The notes: generated by a model not told the origin, from the letters alone. Shown: positions 16,663 to 26,312, counted from the first letter of the stretch. The stretch: 64,000 nt of DNA from Parathalassolituus penaei (GCF_026626885.1 NZ_JAPNOA010000022.1:1-64000), one strand, 5' to 3'. Made by a program: numbers and translations.

Positions 16663-17621
16663 CGTCCCATTTTCAATTCCATATTGGCTGCCAGCTGTTG
16701 GGTATCAATGGCTTCTCCGCGCAGGGTTTTTACCCCTTCCAGCCAGGCGTTGAGTTGTTGTGGATTGGCGTGAATCCAGCCGCGGACTGCGCGTTCCAGT
16801 GGTACAAATCCGTTGGTGACCTGATCCATCATTTCTTCTTCCATGGCGGCCCGGAAAGTCAGGTTGGTGAAGAATTTCCCGAGGTTCGGGCAGGTTTCTG
16901 CCAGCCCTTGCCGGACGCTGGTGTGTACTTTGGCTGCGCCGTAATCGGGGCCGAAATAGTCATCTCCACCACTCAGATAACGTAGATCGTAGTGCTGGTT
17001 CATCGGGTGGGGTTGCCAGCCCATAAACACAATCCATTCACCTTTGCGAACCCGGCCTTTTACCTGCGCCATCATCAGCCGTTCGGTGGTTTCGACCAGG
17101 GTGAAGTCTTTGAGGCCAAACGCATTTTTGGCAATCATCTGTAAAATCGCTTCGTTACCGCTGGAGCCTTTTTCCAGCCCGTAGATACGGCCTTCGAGTT
17201 TGTCGCGGAAGCGGGCGATGTCGGCAAAATCGCGCAGCCCTTGGTCGTAGACGTAACTCGGCACGGCCAGTGTCCAGCGTGCTTCGTTGAGGTTTTCGGT
17301 GACGGTTCGAATGGAGCGGTCGGCGTAATAACGTTCGATCATGGGGGTCATGGTGGGTGACCAGTACCCAAGAAACACATCAATATCCTTGCGCTGCATT
17401 TTTTCGAACACCTGATCGGCTCCGTCTTCGGCCTGTAGCTGGACGTTGTAGCCCAGTGCTTCCAGCAGGGTTTTGGCAACACCGTTAACGATGTGCAAAT
17501 CGGTCCAGTCGACGACTCCAATCCGCACGTTCTGACATTGCTGTGGAGTATCGTTGGCTTCTGCCATCAAGGGCGCGGTGAGGGTAACAAACAACAAAGA
17601 CAATAATTGGAGTGTTTTCAT
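16659..17621 (-). CDS. Choline/glycine betaine ABC transporter substrate-binding protein
   Basis: The 320-residue protein has a signal peptide (about 1-20, TAPLMAEA). The OpuAC-type periplasmic domain shows VRIGVVDWTDLHIVNGVAK, DVFLGYWSPTMTPMIERYY, YGLEKGSSGNEAILQMI and VFMGWQPHPMN; the Trp and Tyr residues probably build the aromatic box for quaternary ammonium. It resembles ChoX-type choline receptors. I chose the ATG at 17621 over an upstream in-frame ATG because it begins the signal peptide. No permease or ATPase gene is adjacent, so it must work with a transporter encoded elsewhere. Confidence 0.88.
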   Translation of the reverse strand: MKTLQLLSLLFVTLTAPLMAEANDTPQQCQNVRIGVVDWTDLHIVNGVAKTLLEALGYNVQLQAEDGADQVFEKMQRKDIDVFLGYWSPTMTPMIERYYADRSIRTVTENLNEARWTLAVPSYVYDQGLRDFADIARFRDKLEGRIYGLEKGSSGNEAILQMIAKNAFGLKDFTLVETTERLMMAQVKGRVRKGEWIVFMGWQPHPMNQHYDLRYLSGGDDYFGPDYGAAKVHTSVRQGLAETCPNLGKFFTNLTFRAAMEEEMMDQVTNGFVPLERAVRGWIHANPQQLNAWLEGVKTLRGEAIDTQQLAANMELKMGR

Positions 17622-17768
17622 ACCAGGCCTGCCGAGATCATGGGGGGAGTGGATTTTGATATCGGTCAAGCTTAGGCAGGGGGGTGGGAGCGGACTATTC
17701 CTCCAAATAGACACCTCTTCCGGGGTAGTGGCCTACCCCCAGGGAGCAATAGGCTTTTCAGTGACTGG

Positions 17769-18338
17769 TTAACGTATTTCCAGATAAGGCAGCCAGCGGT
17801 TGGTGATTTCCAGCTCGTCACGATCCGCTTCTGCAAACGGTGGAACGGTCAGATCAGCCGGAGGTGATGCCAACCGGTTCAGATCAACCGCCTGCGCCGT
17901 GCCTTTGATCACACCGTCTTCGACCGTCAGGTCGTAGTAGACACCATTCCAGAAATTGGCCCCAAACTCGGTGGGCTGTTTGAACATAAACAGCAAGTCA
18001 TGCGATAGCCAGCTGAGGTCATCGGCGCTGACGGTATGCGGTTGCTGGTAGGGATAGGACAGATGGCACATCAGTTCCGGGCCTTCCAGGCACTTCATCT
18101 CTTTCATCGACAGGAAGTAATCCTTGAACTTGCCATGGTGGTCCATCTTCAGCTGATAGTGGATAACACCACCATCGCTGCTGAAGGCGACGGTTCCCAC
18201 CTGGGTGGCTTCGCCTTTTTTGTCAATCAGGAAGACTGACTTGTTGCCATCGAGAGCATCGGCATAAGCGGCCACTGCGCTGGCGATCAGCGCCGGGATC
18301 AGCAAGATGCGGTAAACAAGAGACGTAATGGTGTGCAT
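17769..18338 (-). CDS. Hypothetical secreted protein (189 aa)
   Basis: I do not recognise the family. An ATG at 18338 follows a GGGGGA box and begins a signal peptide (ILLIPALIASAVAAYADA, cleavage near residue 26). The mature part is soluble, with four Cys or so (MKCLEGPELMCHL), possibly disulfide-bonded, and ends ITNRWLPYLEIR. It sits between the betaine-binding protein and the aminotransferase genes on the same strand but with gaps of about 150-180 bp, so co-transcription is uncertain. Confidence 0.6.
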   Translation of the reverse strand: MHTITSLVYRILLIPALIASAVAAYADALDGNKSVFLIDKKGEATQVGTVAFSSDGGVIHYQLKMDHHGKFKDYFLSMKEMKCLEGPELMCHLSYPYQQPHTVSADDLSWLSHDLLFMFKQPTEFGANFWNGVYYDLTVEDGVIKGTAQAVDLNRLASPPADLTVPPFAEADRDELEITNRWLPYLEIR

Positions 18339-18520
18339 ATTTCCCCCGGGGAGCCATATCTGGCCTGTTATTGTTGTAAGGGATTCCAACAGCATCAGAA
18401 CAGTGTATCGGCTATGGCGCTGATTGCCATGCGACAAGGGAAGGAGATTGGGGCGTCTATTTCCGGGAAAACAGCCAGTGATCAGCGCGAGCACTGGCGG
18501 TTAATGGCGCTCAAGGGTTG

Positions 18521-19708
18521 TCAATAGCCCAGAAGCGTTTCGAGGATGGTCAGCATCTGGTCAATCTCATCGTGGCTAACGTTGAGTGCTGGCATAAACC
18601 GCAAACAATCGGGCCGTGGAGCGTTAATCAACAACCCCTGTATCCGAGCGTTTTCTGCCAGTTCAGCTGCGTTGATGGTTCCGGTATTGAGTGCCAGCAG
18701 CAAACCATGGCCCCGCACTTCGCCGAGCTGGAAACGGGCTGAAAGCTGCTGCAATTGCTGCCGCAGATACTGGCCGGTGGTTTCCACCTGTTGCAGGAAG
18801 CCTGGCGTTTGCAGCTTGTTTAATACCGCCAAACCGACTGCACACATTAACGGATTGCCATTGTAGGTACCGCCCTGATCGCCTGGCGCAAAGCAGCTGA
18901 CCGATTTCCGGCACAGTAGTGCAGACAAGGGGACTCCGCCACCAATGCCTTTACCGAGGGTCATGATGTCTGGCACTACACCGGCGTGTTGGTGGCAGAA
19001 GAGTTTGCCAGTCCGGCCCATACCGGTTTGTACTTCGTCGAGAATCAGCAACAACTGATGTTCATCGGCCAGCGCCCGCAACTGTTGCAAAAACGCTGTT
19101 GTGGCCGGAATCACCCCGGCTTCGCCCTGAATCGGTTCCAGCATAATGGCCACCGTTTCGGTATCAATGGCGGCCGCTACGGCGTCAATGTTGTTGTAAG
19201 GCACCTTGGTAAACCCCGGCGTTTTGGGCGCGAACAGGGCGTCCCAACCGGTTTTGCCAGAGGCTGACATGGTGGTCAGGGTGCGGCCGTGAAAGCCGTG
19301 TTCGAAGGTAATGATTTTCCAGGCTCCCTGTTTGTGCAGGCTGCCCCATTTGCGCGCCAGCTTGATGGCACCTTCGTTGGCTTCGGCACCGCTGTTGGCA
19401 AAAAATACCTGATCGAGATCGCAGCTGGCGGTCAGTTGTGCGGCCAGATCCAGCATCGGCTGGTTGTAAAACGCCGGGCTTGGATTGATCAGCAGTCCGG
19501 CCTGTTGCCGGATGGCTTCGACAATGGCCGGATGGCCATGGCCCAGAGTGTTAACGGCCCATCCCTGCACAAAGTCGAGATAACGCTGGTTGTTCTGGTC
19601 GATCAACCAGCTGCCTTCTCCGTGGCTGAAAACAATATCCGGCCGTTTGGCAACCGGCATGATGGCTGGGCACAGGGGATTGGGGCTGAGAGTTTGTGGA
19701 GTGTGCAT
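18521..19708 (-). CDS. argD: Class III aminotransferase, acetylornithine aminotransferase-like
   Basis: This 395-residue PLP enzyme matches the ArgD/AstC group: [32 protein letters not shown], the [12 protein letters not shown] loop (Asp224) and the Schiff-base lysine in [10 protein letters not shown] (Lys253). It would transfer the amino group of N-acetylornithine or a similar omega-amino donor to 2-oxoglutarate. No arginine gene is adjacent, so a succinylornithine or other role is possible. The ATG at 19708 fits the family start and has an AGGAA box; longer upstream readings do not. Confidence 0.85.
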   Translation of the reverse strand: MHTPQTLSPNPLCPAIMPVAKRPDIVFSHGEGSWLIDQNNQRYLDFVQGWAVNTLGHGHPAIVEAIRQQAGLLINPSPAFYNQPMLDLAAQLTASCDLDQVFFANSGAEANEGAIKLARKWGSLHKQGAWKIITFEHGFHGRTLTTMSASGKTGWDALFAPKTPGFTKVPYNNIDAVAAAIDTETVAIMLEPIQGEAGVIPATTAFLQQLRALADEHQLLLILDEVQTGMGRTGKLFCHQHAGVVPDIMTLGKGIGGGVPLSALLCRKSVSCFAPGDQGGTYNGNPLMCAVGLAVLNKLQTPGFLQQVETTGQYLRQQLQQLSARFQLGEVRGHGLLLALNTGTINAAELAENARIQGLLINAPRPDCLRFMPALNVSHDEIDQMLTILETLLGY

Positions 19709-19943
19709 TTGAACAGTTCCTGTAAAGACCTTGGAGAAAAAAGGGCAACCACAGGTTTGCAAATGCAGCGGTAATGTCGGGCGGCAGCACAAACAGTGGC
19801 TGCCGGATGGGTTCAGATAGACGAACGACGGCAGCTGCACGGAACGCGTCGGCGCAGCTGGCGAGAAGTAGCAATAGAAGTAGGGTTAACGGTGTTCATG
19901 GTCGTAATCTAACCACGGCAGAGTGGGACAGTCCAGATCAACA

Positions 19944-20864
19944 TCAGAATTGCTTACCTGCGGGAGATGGTGAAAGCCCACTATTCAGCGCTTCGATATC
20001 CTGGCGCAGCCATTTGCACAGGGCCGTTACCCGCGCGAGGTTTTCATTACGTTTGGGGATATGCGCGCGATACCAGCGATCCTGTGGTGGGTAGGCTGTC
20101 ATCACTTTCACCAGACGTCCGCTCTGAACACCGTCGCGGGCGATATAGCCCGGCAGAATGGCCAAACCTAACGACTGTTCTGCGCCGACACACAGAGTGT
20201 AGTTATCGTCAGAACTCAGACGTGGTTGCACGTCGACATACACCGGGCCTTTGGAGGATTCAAACGCCCAGGTTTTGCCCTGTGGGCTGAATACCAGACA
20301 ACTGTGATCCACCAGTTGTGACGGGTGCTCCGGGCGGCCGTATTGTTCGAGGTATTCCGGCGCGGCAAACAGGCCAACCAGCGTCGGCGCCAGCGGCACC
20401 TGCACCACACCATCATAATGAGCCAGGCGGCCACTGATCATCACGTCAATGTTTTCCTCCAGCGGGCTCACCGAGCGATCACTCATCAGGGTTTCTACCG
20501 TAATACGCGGGTGCTGGGCCATAAAGCGGGTGACAGAACGCGAAAGCGCGGCCATGGAGATGGTGGTGGGCAACATCAGTCGCAGATGCCCTTCGAGTTT
20601 GCTGTCGTCCATGGCGGCCTGCTGTAACAGCCCTTCGAACTCGGTCAGGCACTGACGCGCCGAGGGCAACAAACGCTGGCCAGCGTCGGTCAGTTCCAGC
20701 GTGCGGGTGGTGCGGTCGAACAGGCGATTGCCAAGAGTGCTTTCCAGCTGGGCAATACGCTTCGCCACCACCGATGGCACCACATGCAGACTGCGCGCCG
20801 CCGAGGTGAAATTGCCATGGCTGGATACCGCCAGAAAGGTTTTGAGGTTGGTCAGAGTGTCCAT
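19944..20864 (-). CDS. LysR family regulator, divergent from the dioxygenase cluster
   Basis: The 306-residue protein starts with a typical LysR helix-turn-helix (FLAVSSHGNFTSAARSLHVVPSVVAKRIAQLE), followed by an effector domain from about residue 90. Its gene lies head to head with the hydrolase-ligA-ligB cluster across 158 bp, the classical place for an activator of aromatic catabolism. Control of that cluster in response to a pathway intermediate is an inference from position. Confidence 0.9.
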   Translation of the reverse strand: MDTLTNLKTFLAVSSHGNFTSAARSLHVVPSVVAKRIAQLESTLGNRLFDRTTRTLELTDAGQRLLPSARQCLTEFEGLLQQAAMDDSKLEGHLRLMLPTTISMAALSRSVTRFMAQHPRITVETLMSDRSVSPLEENIDVMISGRLAHYDGVVQVPLAPTLVGLFAAPEYLEQYGRPEHPSQLVDHSCLVFSPQGKTWAFESSKGPVYVDVQPRLSSDDNYTLCVGAEQSLGLAILPGYIARDGVQSGRLVKVMTAYPPQDRWYRAHIPKRNENLARVTALCKWLRQDIEALNSGLSPSPAGKQF

Positions 20865-21022
20865 GATCGGCTCGCTTTTGATGGTTTTATTTTTTCCAGA
20901 TCGCGATTACAGAGCGCTCGATTAAGCGTTTTTGAATGTAAAAGGGATTAGATAGTATAAAAAGCCAGACCACCAGACATTGTTTGGTACTCCAACAATA
21001 ACGATCAGAAACGGAGCCTGGT

Positions 21023-21736
21023 ATGACCGCTAATGTCGTTTTTCTCCCCGGTTTGTTGTGTGACGGTGCGGTATGGACCGAACAACAGGCGGCGCTCCCG
21101 GACTACTCCTGTCACATCGTCAGTTATGGCGAACTGGACTCCATCGAAGCCATGGCGCGCCATGTACTGGACACCTGTCCGGAACGGTTTGTGCTGGTTG
21201 GCCATTCCATGGGCGGGCGAATTGCGCTCGACGTGGTGCGTCAGGCGCCACAGCGTGTCAGTCATCTGGTGTTGCTTGATAGCGGTTATCAGGCGCGTGC
21301 CGAAGGCGAGGCCGGTGAGCAGGAAAAAGCCGGGCGTATGGCCTTGCTGGAACTGGCGCGCAGCCGTGGTATGCGCGCCGTGGGTGAACGCTGGGTGCAG
21401 GGCATGGTGCATCCGGCCCGCCTGCAGCAGCCGGACTTTATCGAGTCGATTCTGGTGATGCTGGAGCGCAAGACGCCCACCATTTTTGCTGCCCAGATTC
21501 GTGCGTTGCTGAATCGCCCCGATGCAACGCCGGTGTTACAGCAGCTGAGTTGCCCGACCTTGCTGATCTGTGGTCGCGACGATAGCTGGAGCCCGTTGGC
21601 TCGGCATCAGGATATGGCCGCGCTGGTGGCTAACGCCGAGCTGGCGGTAATCGAAAACAGCGGCCATATGAGCACCATGGAGCAACCGCAAGCGGTTAAT
21701 CAGGCGCTGCTGCAGTGGCTGCAAAAGCACTCATAA
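21023..21736 (+). CDS. Alpha/beta hydrolase in the dioxygenase cluster
   Basis: This 237-residue cytosolic hydrolase has LPGLLCDGAVWTEQ (oxyanion region), the nucleophile elbow GHSMGGRIALD (Ser near residue 61), the acid in ICGRDDSWSP and the His in ENSGHMSTMEQP, a complete catalytic triad. It is the first gene of a same-strand run with the NTF2-like protein and the LigA/LigB subunits. In that setting it may hydrolyse an ester precursor of the ring substrate, or a ring-cleavage product or lactone. The exact substrate is not known. Confidence 0.85.
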   Translation: MTANVVFLPGLLCDGAVWTEQQAALPDYSCHIVSYGELDSIEAMARHVLDTCPERFVLVGHSMGGRIALDVVRQAPQRVSHLVLLDSGYQARAEGEAGEQEKAGRMALLELARSRGMRAVGERWVQGMVHPARLQQPDFIESILVMLERKTPTIFAAQIRALLNRPDATPVLQQLSCPTLLICGRDDSWSPLARHQDMAALVANAELAVIENSGHMSTMEQPQAVNQALLQWLQKHS

Positions 21737-21823
21737 ACGTTTTGTGGAAACCGACTGCAATAAAACGGTTCTGTAAGCACTCCCTAAAACGCTCCTCACA
21801 ACAACAATAACAAGAGGCATTTT

Positions 21824-22246
21824 ATGAATATCACCCAACCCCTTCGTACGGATATTGAAGGCGCCTGTATCCGTCTGGTTCTGGATGCCGTACATGCGGT
21901 CGATCAGCAGATCTATCGGGATTTTGCCGACTGTTTCAGTGCCGACGGGCTGCTTTACCGTCCGGGGCAGAGTGAGCCGCTGCGTGGCCCGGCTGCCATT
22001 CTGGATGCCTACGAAAGCCGTCCGGCTTCGCGAATGACCCGCCATATCTGCACCAATATGCGTGTCGATATTCACTCGGTGACATCGAGCACCGTCTACA
22101 GCTATGTGCAGCTGTACGCCAAAGACCTGTCGGATGCGGATTCCAGTAGCGCGCCAGCGCTGAAAGTCGGCGAGTTTGAAGATCATTGTGTCTGTCAGAA
22201 CGGCCGCTGGCTGATCGCCGAACGCAAAGCGCGGTTTGTTATGTAA
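21824..22246 (+). CDS. SnoaL/NTF2-like protein
   Basis: The 140-residue product has the NTF2-like pattern: an N-terminal helix with AVDQQIYRDFADCFSADGLLYRPG, then ESRPASRMTRHICTNMRVDIHS and C-terminal strands ending FEDHCVCQNGRWLIAERKARFVM. The fold is used by small isomerases, cyclases and dehydratases, and resembles ring-hydroxylating dioxygenase beta subunits. Its place directly before ligA suggests a step next to ring opening or a binding role. No catalytic assignment is possible from sequence alone. Confidence 0.75.
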   Translation: MNITQPLRTDIEGACIRLVLDAVHAVDQQIYRDFADCFSADGLLYRPGQSEPLRGPAAILDAYESRPASRMTRHICTNMRVDIHSVTSSTVYSYVQLYAKDLSDADSSSAPALKVGEFEDHCVCQNGRWLIAERKARFVM

Positions 22247-22295
22247 CAGGTAATGGCTCTGAAATAGCCCTCAACACCTTCGAGAGAATAACAAC

Positions 22296-22658
22296 ATGTC
22301 GACCATTACAACGGATATCCATTGGGATATCCCGGGAACCTATGTCTTCGATCTGGTATTGTCGCAGCAGGGATATGCCATTAACAAAATGTGCAACTCG
22401 TTAAAAAGCCAGGCCAGCCGGGATGAGTTTCTGGCCGACAGTGAAGCCTATATGGCCCGTTACGGATTAACCGAAGAGCAGAAACAGGCGATTCGTGATC
22501 GTGACTGGCTGCAGCTGACCCAACTCGGCGGCAACCTGTTTTTCTTCCTGAAGCTGGCAGCAACGCTGGGTTACGGCTTGTACCAGATTGGTGCCGATAT
22601 GCGTGGTGAAAGCTACGAGAGCTTTATGCAAACCCGCCACGTTCCGGGAGCGGTGTAA
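22296..22658 (+). CDS. ligA: Extradiol dioxygenase alpha subunit (LigA-like)
   Basis: The 120-residue, helix-rich protein matches the small subunit of class III protocatechuate 4,5-dioxygenase (PGTYVFDLVLSQQGYAINKMCNSL, YMARYGLTEEQKQAI, GGNLFFFLKLAATLGYGLYQI). In LigAB this subunit covers the active site of the beta chain. The stop overlaps the next start (TAATG), so translation is coupled and the pair is certain to work together. Confidence 0.92.
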   Translation: MSTITTDIHWDIPGTYVFDLVLSQQGYAINKMCNSLKSQASRDEFLADSEAYMARYGLTEEQKQAIRDRDWLQLTQLGGNLFFFLKLAATLGYGLYQIGADMRGESYESFMQTRHVPGAV

Positions 22659-23503
22659 TGGCCAGAATTGTTGCCGGTATTGGCTCATCCCATGTGCCAT
22701 CCATTGGTCGTGCCTACGATCAGAACAAACAGACCGACCCGGCCTGGCAGCCGTTGTTTGAAGGTTATGAACCGGTCAAACGCTGGCTGCAGGACGACGT
22801 AAAAGCCGACGTGGTAATTCTGGTTTACAACGACCACGGCACCGAGTTTTTCCTTGATCGTTACCCGACCTTTGCTTTGGGCGTTGCCGATTCTTATCAG
22901 GTGGCTGACGAAGGTTATGGCAAACGGCCATTGCCGGAATTTCAGGGGAACGCCGCGTTTTCCCGTCATCTGGCCAACTGCCTGCTGGCCGACGAATTCG
23001 ATATGACCCTCTGCCAGGAAATGGCTCTCGATCATGGTTTCCTCACCGCCATGCCATTGCTGTGGGACCACAGCGATACCGGTTGGCCGCTGCAGGTGGT
23101 GCCGCTGCTGGTGAATGTGATTCAGCATCCGATTCCCACCGCTCGTCGTTGTTACAAGCTCGGGCAAGCCCTGAAACGGGCGATCGACAGCTGGCCGGAA
23201 GATTTGCGGGTCGCCATTGTTGGCACCGGTGGTCTGTCGCACCAGCTTAATGGCGAACGTTTCGGCTTTATTAATGAAGAGTGGGATCAGCAGTGGCTGC
23301 AACGCATCCAGACCGAGCCGGAACAGCTGGCGGATACCTCAACACGTGACCTGATGCTGGCCGCTGGCGCTGAGGGGGGCGAGGTCATTATGTGGCTGGT
23401 GATGCGGGGTGCGATGGCGGACAACGTCGAAGAGGTGCATCGCTTCTATTACGCCCCGATGACCACCGGGATTGCTGTGCTGGCGTTACAAAACGCGCAG
23501 TGA
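22658..23503 (+). CDS. ligB: Extradiol dioxygenase beta subunit (LigB-like)
   Basis: The 281-residue catalytic subunit is of the LigB superfamily, non-haem Fe(II) enzymes that cleave catechols next to the hydroxyls. Iron ligands expected from the LigAB structure are present: His12 (GSSHVP), His60 (YNDHGTEFF) and Glu242 (EGGEVIMW); the catalytic His195 lies in GGLSHQL. The closest function is protocatechuate 4,5-cleavage, but gallate or another substituted catechol is possible. No downstream 4,5-pathway genes (ligC, ligI, ligJ types) are in view. It overlaps ligA by one base. Confidence 0.92.
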   Translation: MARIVAGIGSSHVPSIGRAYDQNKQTDPAWQPLFEGYEPVKRWLQDDVKADVVILVYNDHGTEFFLDRYPTFALGVADSYQVADEGYGKRPLPEFQGNAAFSRHLANCLLADEFDMTLCQEMALDHGFLTAMPLLWDHSDTGWPLQVVPLLVNVIQHPIPTARRCYKLGQALKRAIDSWPEDLRVAIVGTGGLSHQLNGERFGFINEEWDQQWLQRIQTEPEQLADTSTRDLMLAAGAEGGEVIMWLVMRGAMADNVEEVHRFYYAPMTTGIAVLALQNAQ

Positions 23504-23561
23504 TGACGGCCCCCCATGGGTTTGTTTCACCAGCAACGGAGAACGGAGGATTTTGAATTTA

Positions 23562-23582
23562 CCGTCAGCACTCTGCTGACGG
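23562..23582 (+). terminator. Hairpin between ligB and the TRAP receptor gene
   Basis: CCGTCAGCA (23562-23570) and its perfect complement (23574-23582) flank a 3-base loop. There is no T-run, so it could be a partial terminator or an mRNA-stabilising stem. Confidence 0.4.
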
Positions 23583-23669
23583 CCAGCGCAACCCGGTACG
23601 GCTGATGTCAGTGCCGGAATAACAATAAGTGTCATCAACCAGACCCAATAACTATAAGAAGGCAAAGGT

Positions 23670-24746
23670 ATGAAAACAGAAAAAATCACAGGTCTTGCAC
23701 CTCGTCTGTCGGCGCTGTTCAAGGCCGTCACCGTCACCCTGTCGCTGGGTGTGGCATCGTCAGTGTTTGCCGCAGAACCGGAAGTCACACTCAAGTTGCA
23801 TCACATGTCGCCACCTATGTCGAACGCTCACAGTCGCTTTCTGGAGCCCTGGGCGCAGAAGGTGATGAAGGAGTCTGACGGCCGTATCAAGATTGATATT
23901 TATCCATCCATGCAGCTGGGGGGGAACCCGTCGCAGCTGTTTGATCAGGCGCGCCAGGGAGTGGTTGATATTGTCTGGACCGTGGGGGGTTATACGCCGG
24001 GGCGTTTCCCGAAGGCGGGGGTATTTGAACTGCCGTTTATGGCGACGTCTGGCCGCTCCAGCAGTATGGCTTTGCAGGAATTTGCCGAGCAGGAAATGCA
24101 GGACGAGCTGTCCGAGGTTCATTTGCTGGCGCTGCATACCCATCATGCCGGTGCCATTCTGATGCGTGATAAACCGGTTACCCGTCTTGAAGACCTGAAA
24201 GGCGTGAAAGTACGCGCGCCCAACAAGCAGATGGCCGAGGCATTAAAACTCGCCGGCGCTTCACCCATCTTCCTGCCGTTGCCGACCTTGCCGTCGTCTC
24301 TGTCGAAAGGGGTAGTGGACTCGGCCTTGCTGGCCTATGAAGCGGTAACGCCGTTAAAGATCCACGAGTTGACCCGTTACTCCACTGAAATCCTGACCAA
24401 ACCGGGCCTGTATACCCAGTTCTTTGTATTTGTGATGAACAAGGACAGCTACAACAAACTGCCGGATGACCTGAAAAAGGTGATCGACAATAACTCCGGT
24501 ATCGAGACGGCAGGCTGGATTGGTCAGGTGTGGGACGACGCCGATGTGCGTAACCGCCAGACCATGGTCGACAGTGGGACGATCTTTAATACCTTGCCGG
24601 AAGCCGAAGTGGCACGCTGGCGCCAGACCATGCAGCCGGTAACCGATCAGTGGATTGCCGACATGGATAAAGAAGGCAAAGACGGCACTCGCCTGTATCA
24701 GAAAGCTCAGACCTTGATTGAGAAATACGAAGCCAAAGCGAACTGA
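23670..24746 (+). CDS. TRAP transporter solute-binding protein (DctP family)
   Basis: This 358-residue DctP-type periplasmic receptor has a signal peptide ending SSVFAA (about residue 32), then VTLKLHHMSPPMSNAHSRFLEPW, IDIYPSMQLGGNPSQLFDQ, and the family block LKGVKVRAPNKQMAEALKLAGA with the Arg (VRAP) that binds carboxylate ligands. It follows ligB by 166 bp on the same strand, so an aromatic or related carboxylate is a reasonable ligand guess. The DctQ and DctM membrane partners are absent from the window. Confidence 0.9.
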   Translation: MKTEKITGLAPRLSALFKAVTVTLSLGVASSVFAAEPEVTLKLHHMSPPMSNAHSRFLEPWAQKVMKESDGRIKIDIYPSMQLGGNPSQLFDQARQGVVDIVWTVGGYTPGRFPKAGVFELPFMATSGRSSSMALQEFAEQEMQDELSEVHLLALHTHHAGAILMRDKPVTRLEDLKGVKVRAPNKQMAEALKLAGASPIFLPLPTLPSSLSKGVVDSALLAYEAVTPLKIHELTRYSTEILTKPGLYTQFFVFVMNKDSYNKLPDDLKKVIDNNSGIETAGWIGQVWDDADVRNRQTMVDSGTIFNTLPEAEVARWRQTMQPVTDQWIADMDKEGKDGTRLYQKAQTLIEKYEAKAN

Positions 24747-24757
24747 GGCATTGGCGT

Positions 24758-24779
24758 CCATCCCGCAAACGCGGGATGG
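24758..24779 (+). terminator. Terminator-like hairpin after the TRAP receptor gene
   Basis: CCATCCCGC (24758-24766), loop AAAC, GCGGGATGG (24771-24779). The stem is strong but there is no T-run. Confidence 0.45.
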
Positions 24780-24857
24780 CCCTCTCCTGTGTGAATGTCA
24801 TTGTAGGGGGGATGTCTGCGTGTAGCAGACACCCACAAGACAGCACAGGGAATGATC

Positions 24858-26312
24858 ATGAATATTCGTTTGATAGCCGTATGGGTGGCTGCCGGGTTAA
24901 CCGCCTGTGGCGGTGGTGGTTCCGGCGGCGGAACTGGTAGTGGTGGTTCTAATACCAGCGCCAGCTGGGATGGCAGCTCACTGAGTGAACGCCAGGCACA
25001 ACTTGCTCCTTACAACGCCACGCTGATCACCCGTGTGCATTCCAACGACCCCAATATCACTCCGAACTACACCCCGATCGGAGTGTTTCAGGATGTCTGG
25101 CGGCGTGATGGCCAGGTGTGGGCGCGTTATCTGCACAAACGTGGCACTTCCGATAGCAAACCGGCGGGTATGGTCTTCCGCGTAAAAACACCGGAAACCG
25201 TTCAGACCAGCATGGATCTGGATGCCGTGGACGGCTTTATGTTGGGTGGTATTCGCACCGTTTATTCACAAACGGTACTCAGTTCAGTCACGCTGGATCG
25301 AACCCTGTGGGATGGCAATACGCCGTATCTGGTGCAGGGCTGGACCATTGATTCGGTGTATCACTACAGCCGCCGGATTGTGCCGGATGCCGGTGGTTCC
25401 CTGCAGGGTTCGGTCACCGGGGGTTATTACTCCGGTTCCAGTAGTGACTTGCTATGGCCGGTGGGCGACGTGGACTACGGCTTTGGTTGCAGCATCGTGG
25501 CGTTTCGTCCGGGCTGGGCCAGCGGTGGTGGTGCGTCCTGGGTCGTTGGTCCGATCGCTGCGGACGGCCCGGTGAATGAAACCGCCGGAACCCGTCAGTA
25601 TCAGACCCTCACGCTGGGCACGCTGATCTCCGACCCGACCTGGTATACCTACAGTGAAGCGTATGCCTTGCCGACGGTTAGCTGTGACCACGCGCCCGAT
25701 AACGGCTCGGTGTTGTCGGCATTTGTCTGGCCCACCGGCACCGCTGATGCCAACACTACTTACAGCGGTCGCGCCGGGCTGTTCCGTTTTGAAAATGGTG
25801 CCTATAGCCTGATCGCTGAAAGCGACAACATGGATAATCTGGCCTGGGTTCCAAGCCCGTTTGCGGGGGCTGACCCGTTGCCAGTGTCAGTGAAGATCCG
25901 TATCGACAGTACCGATCCTGATCGTCCTTATCTGTTGTTGGGATTACATACCTCGACTAACGACTGGCAGATTCGAGTGTTGCAGCTGGATAACGGTGAG
26001 CTGGTGCAGCGGATGCTGGTCGATGTGGGCGGCAATGGCCCGTTGAACTGGGACACAGTTGGGACAGATACCGTCGCCATGCATAACGGCAAACTGATTC
26101 TGTATCGCGCTGGTGGTGATAACAGCACCACCTATCAACTGGCGATCGCGGCGGCGGGGGATACTCGCATGACCGAATGGAAATCCGGCCTGCTGGATAA
26201 CGCCTCGGTCACCATGATCAAGTCGGAAGGTGGCAAGCTGTACCTGGGCTTGCAGCGCAACGAGACAGAATCCTTCCTGCAATTTATCGGCGAGCTGGTC
26301 GAGGTGAACTGA
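24858..26312 (+). CDS. Hypothetical lipoprotein (484 aa)
   Basis: I do not recognise this family. The short lipoprotein signal has lipobox LTAC near residue 17, then a Gly/Ser-rich linker (GGGGSGGGTGSGGSNTS). The large beta-rich domain has repeated Trp/Tyr/Gly and Thr patterns (for example VGDVDYGFGCSIVAFRPGW and KLYLGLQRNETESFL), as in propeller- or lectin-like surface proteins. Two ATGs, 24852 and 24858, are in frame; the second has the better distance to CAGGGA. It follows the TRAP receptor on the same strand, but the hairpin between them argues for separate transcription. Confidence 0.65.
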   Translation: MNIRLIAVWVAAGLTACGGGGSGGGTGSGGSNTSASWDGSSLSERQAQLAPYNATLITRVHSNDPNITPNYTPIGVFQDVWRRDGQVWARYLHKRGTSDSKPAGMVFRVKTPETVQTSMDLDAVDGFMLGGIRTVYSQTVLSSVTLDRTLWDGNTPYLVQGWTIDSVYHYSRRIVPDAGGSLQGSVTGGYYSGSSSDLLWPVGDVDYGFGCSIVAFRPGWASGGGASWVVGPIAADGPVNETAGTRQYQTLTLGTLISDPTWYTYSEAYALPTVSCDHAPDNGSVLSAFVWPTGTADANTTYSGRAGLFRFENGAYSLIAESDNMDNLAWVPSPFAGADPLPVSVKIRIDSTDPDRPYLLLGLHTSTNDWQIRVLQLDNGELVQRMLVDVGGNGPLNWDTVGTDTVAMHNGKLILYRAGGDNSTTYQLAIAAAGDTRMTEWKSGLLDNASVTMIKSEGGKLYLGLQRNETESFLQFIGELVEVN

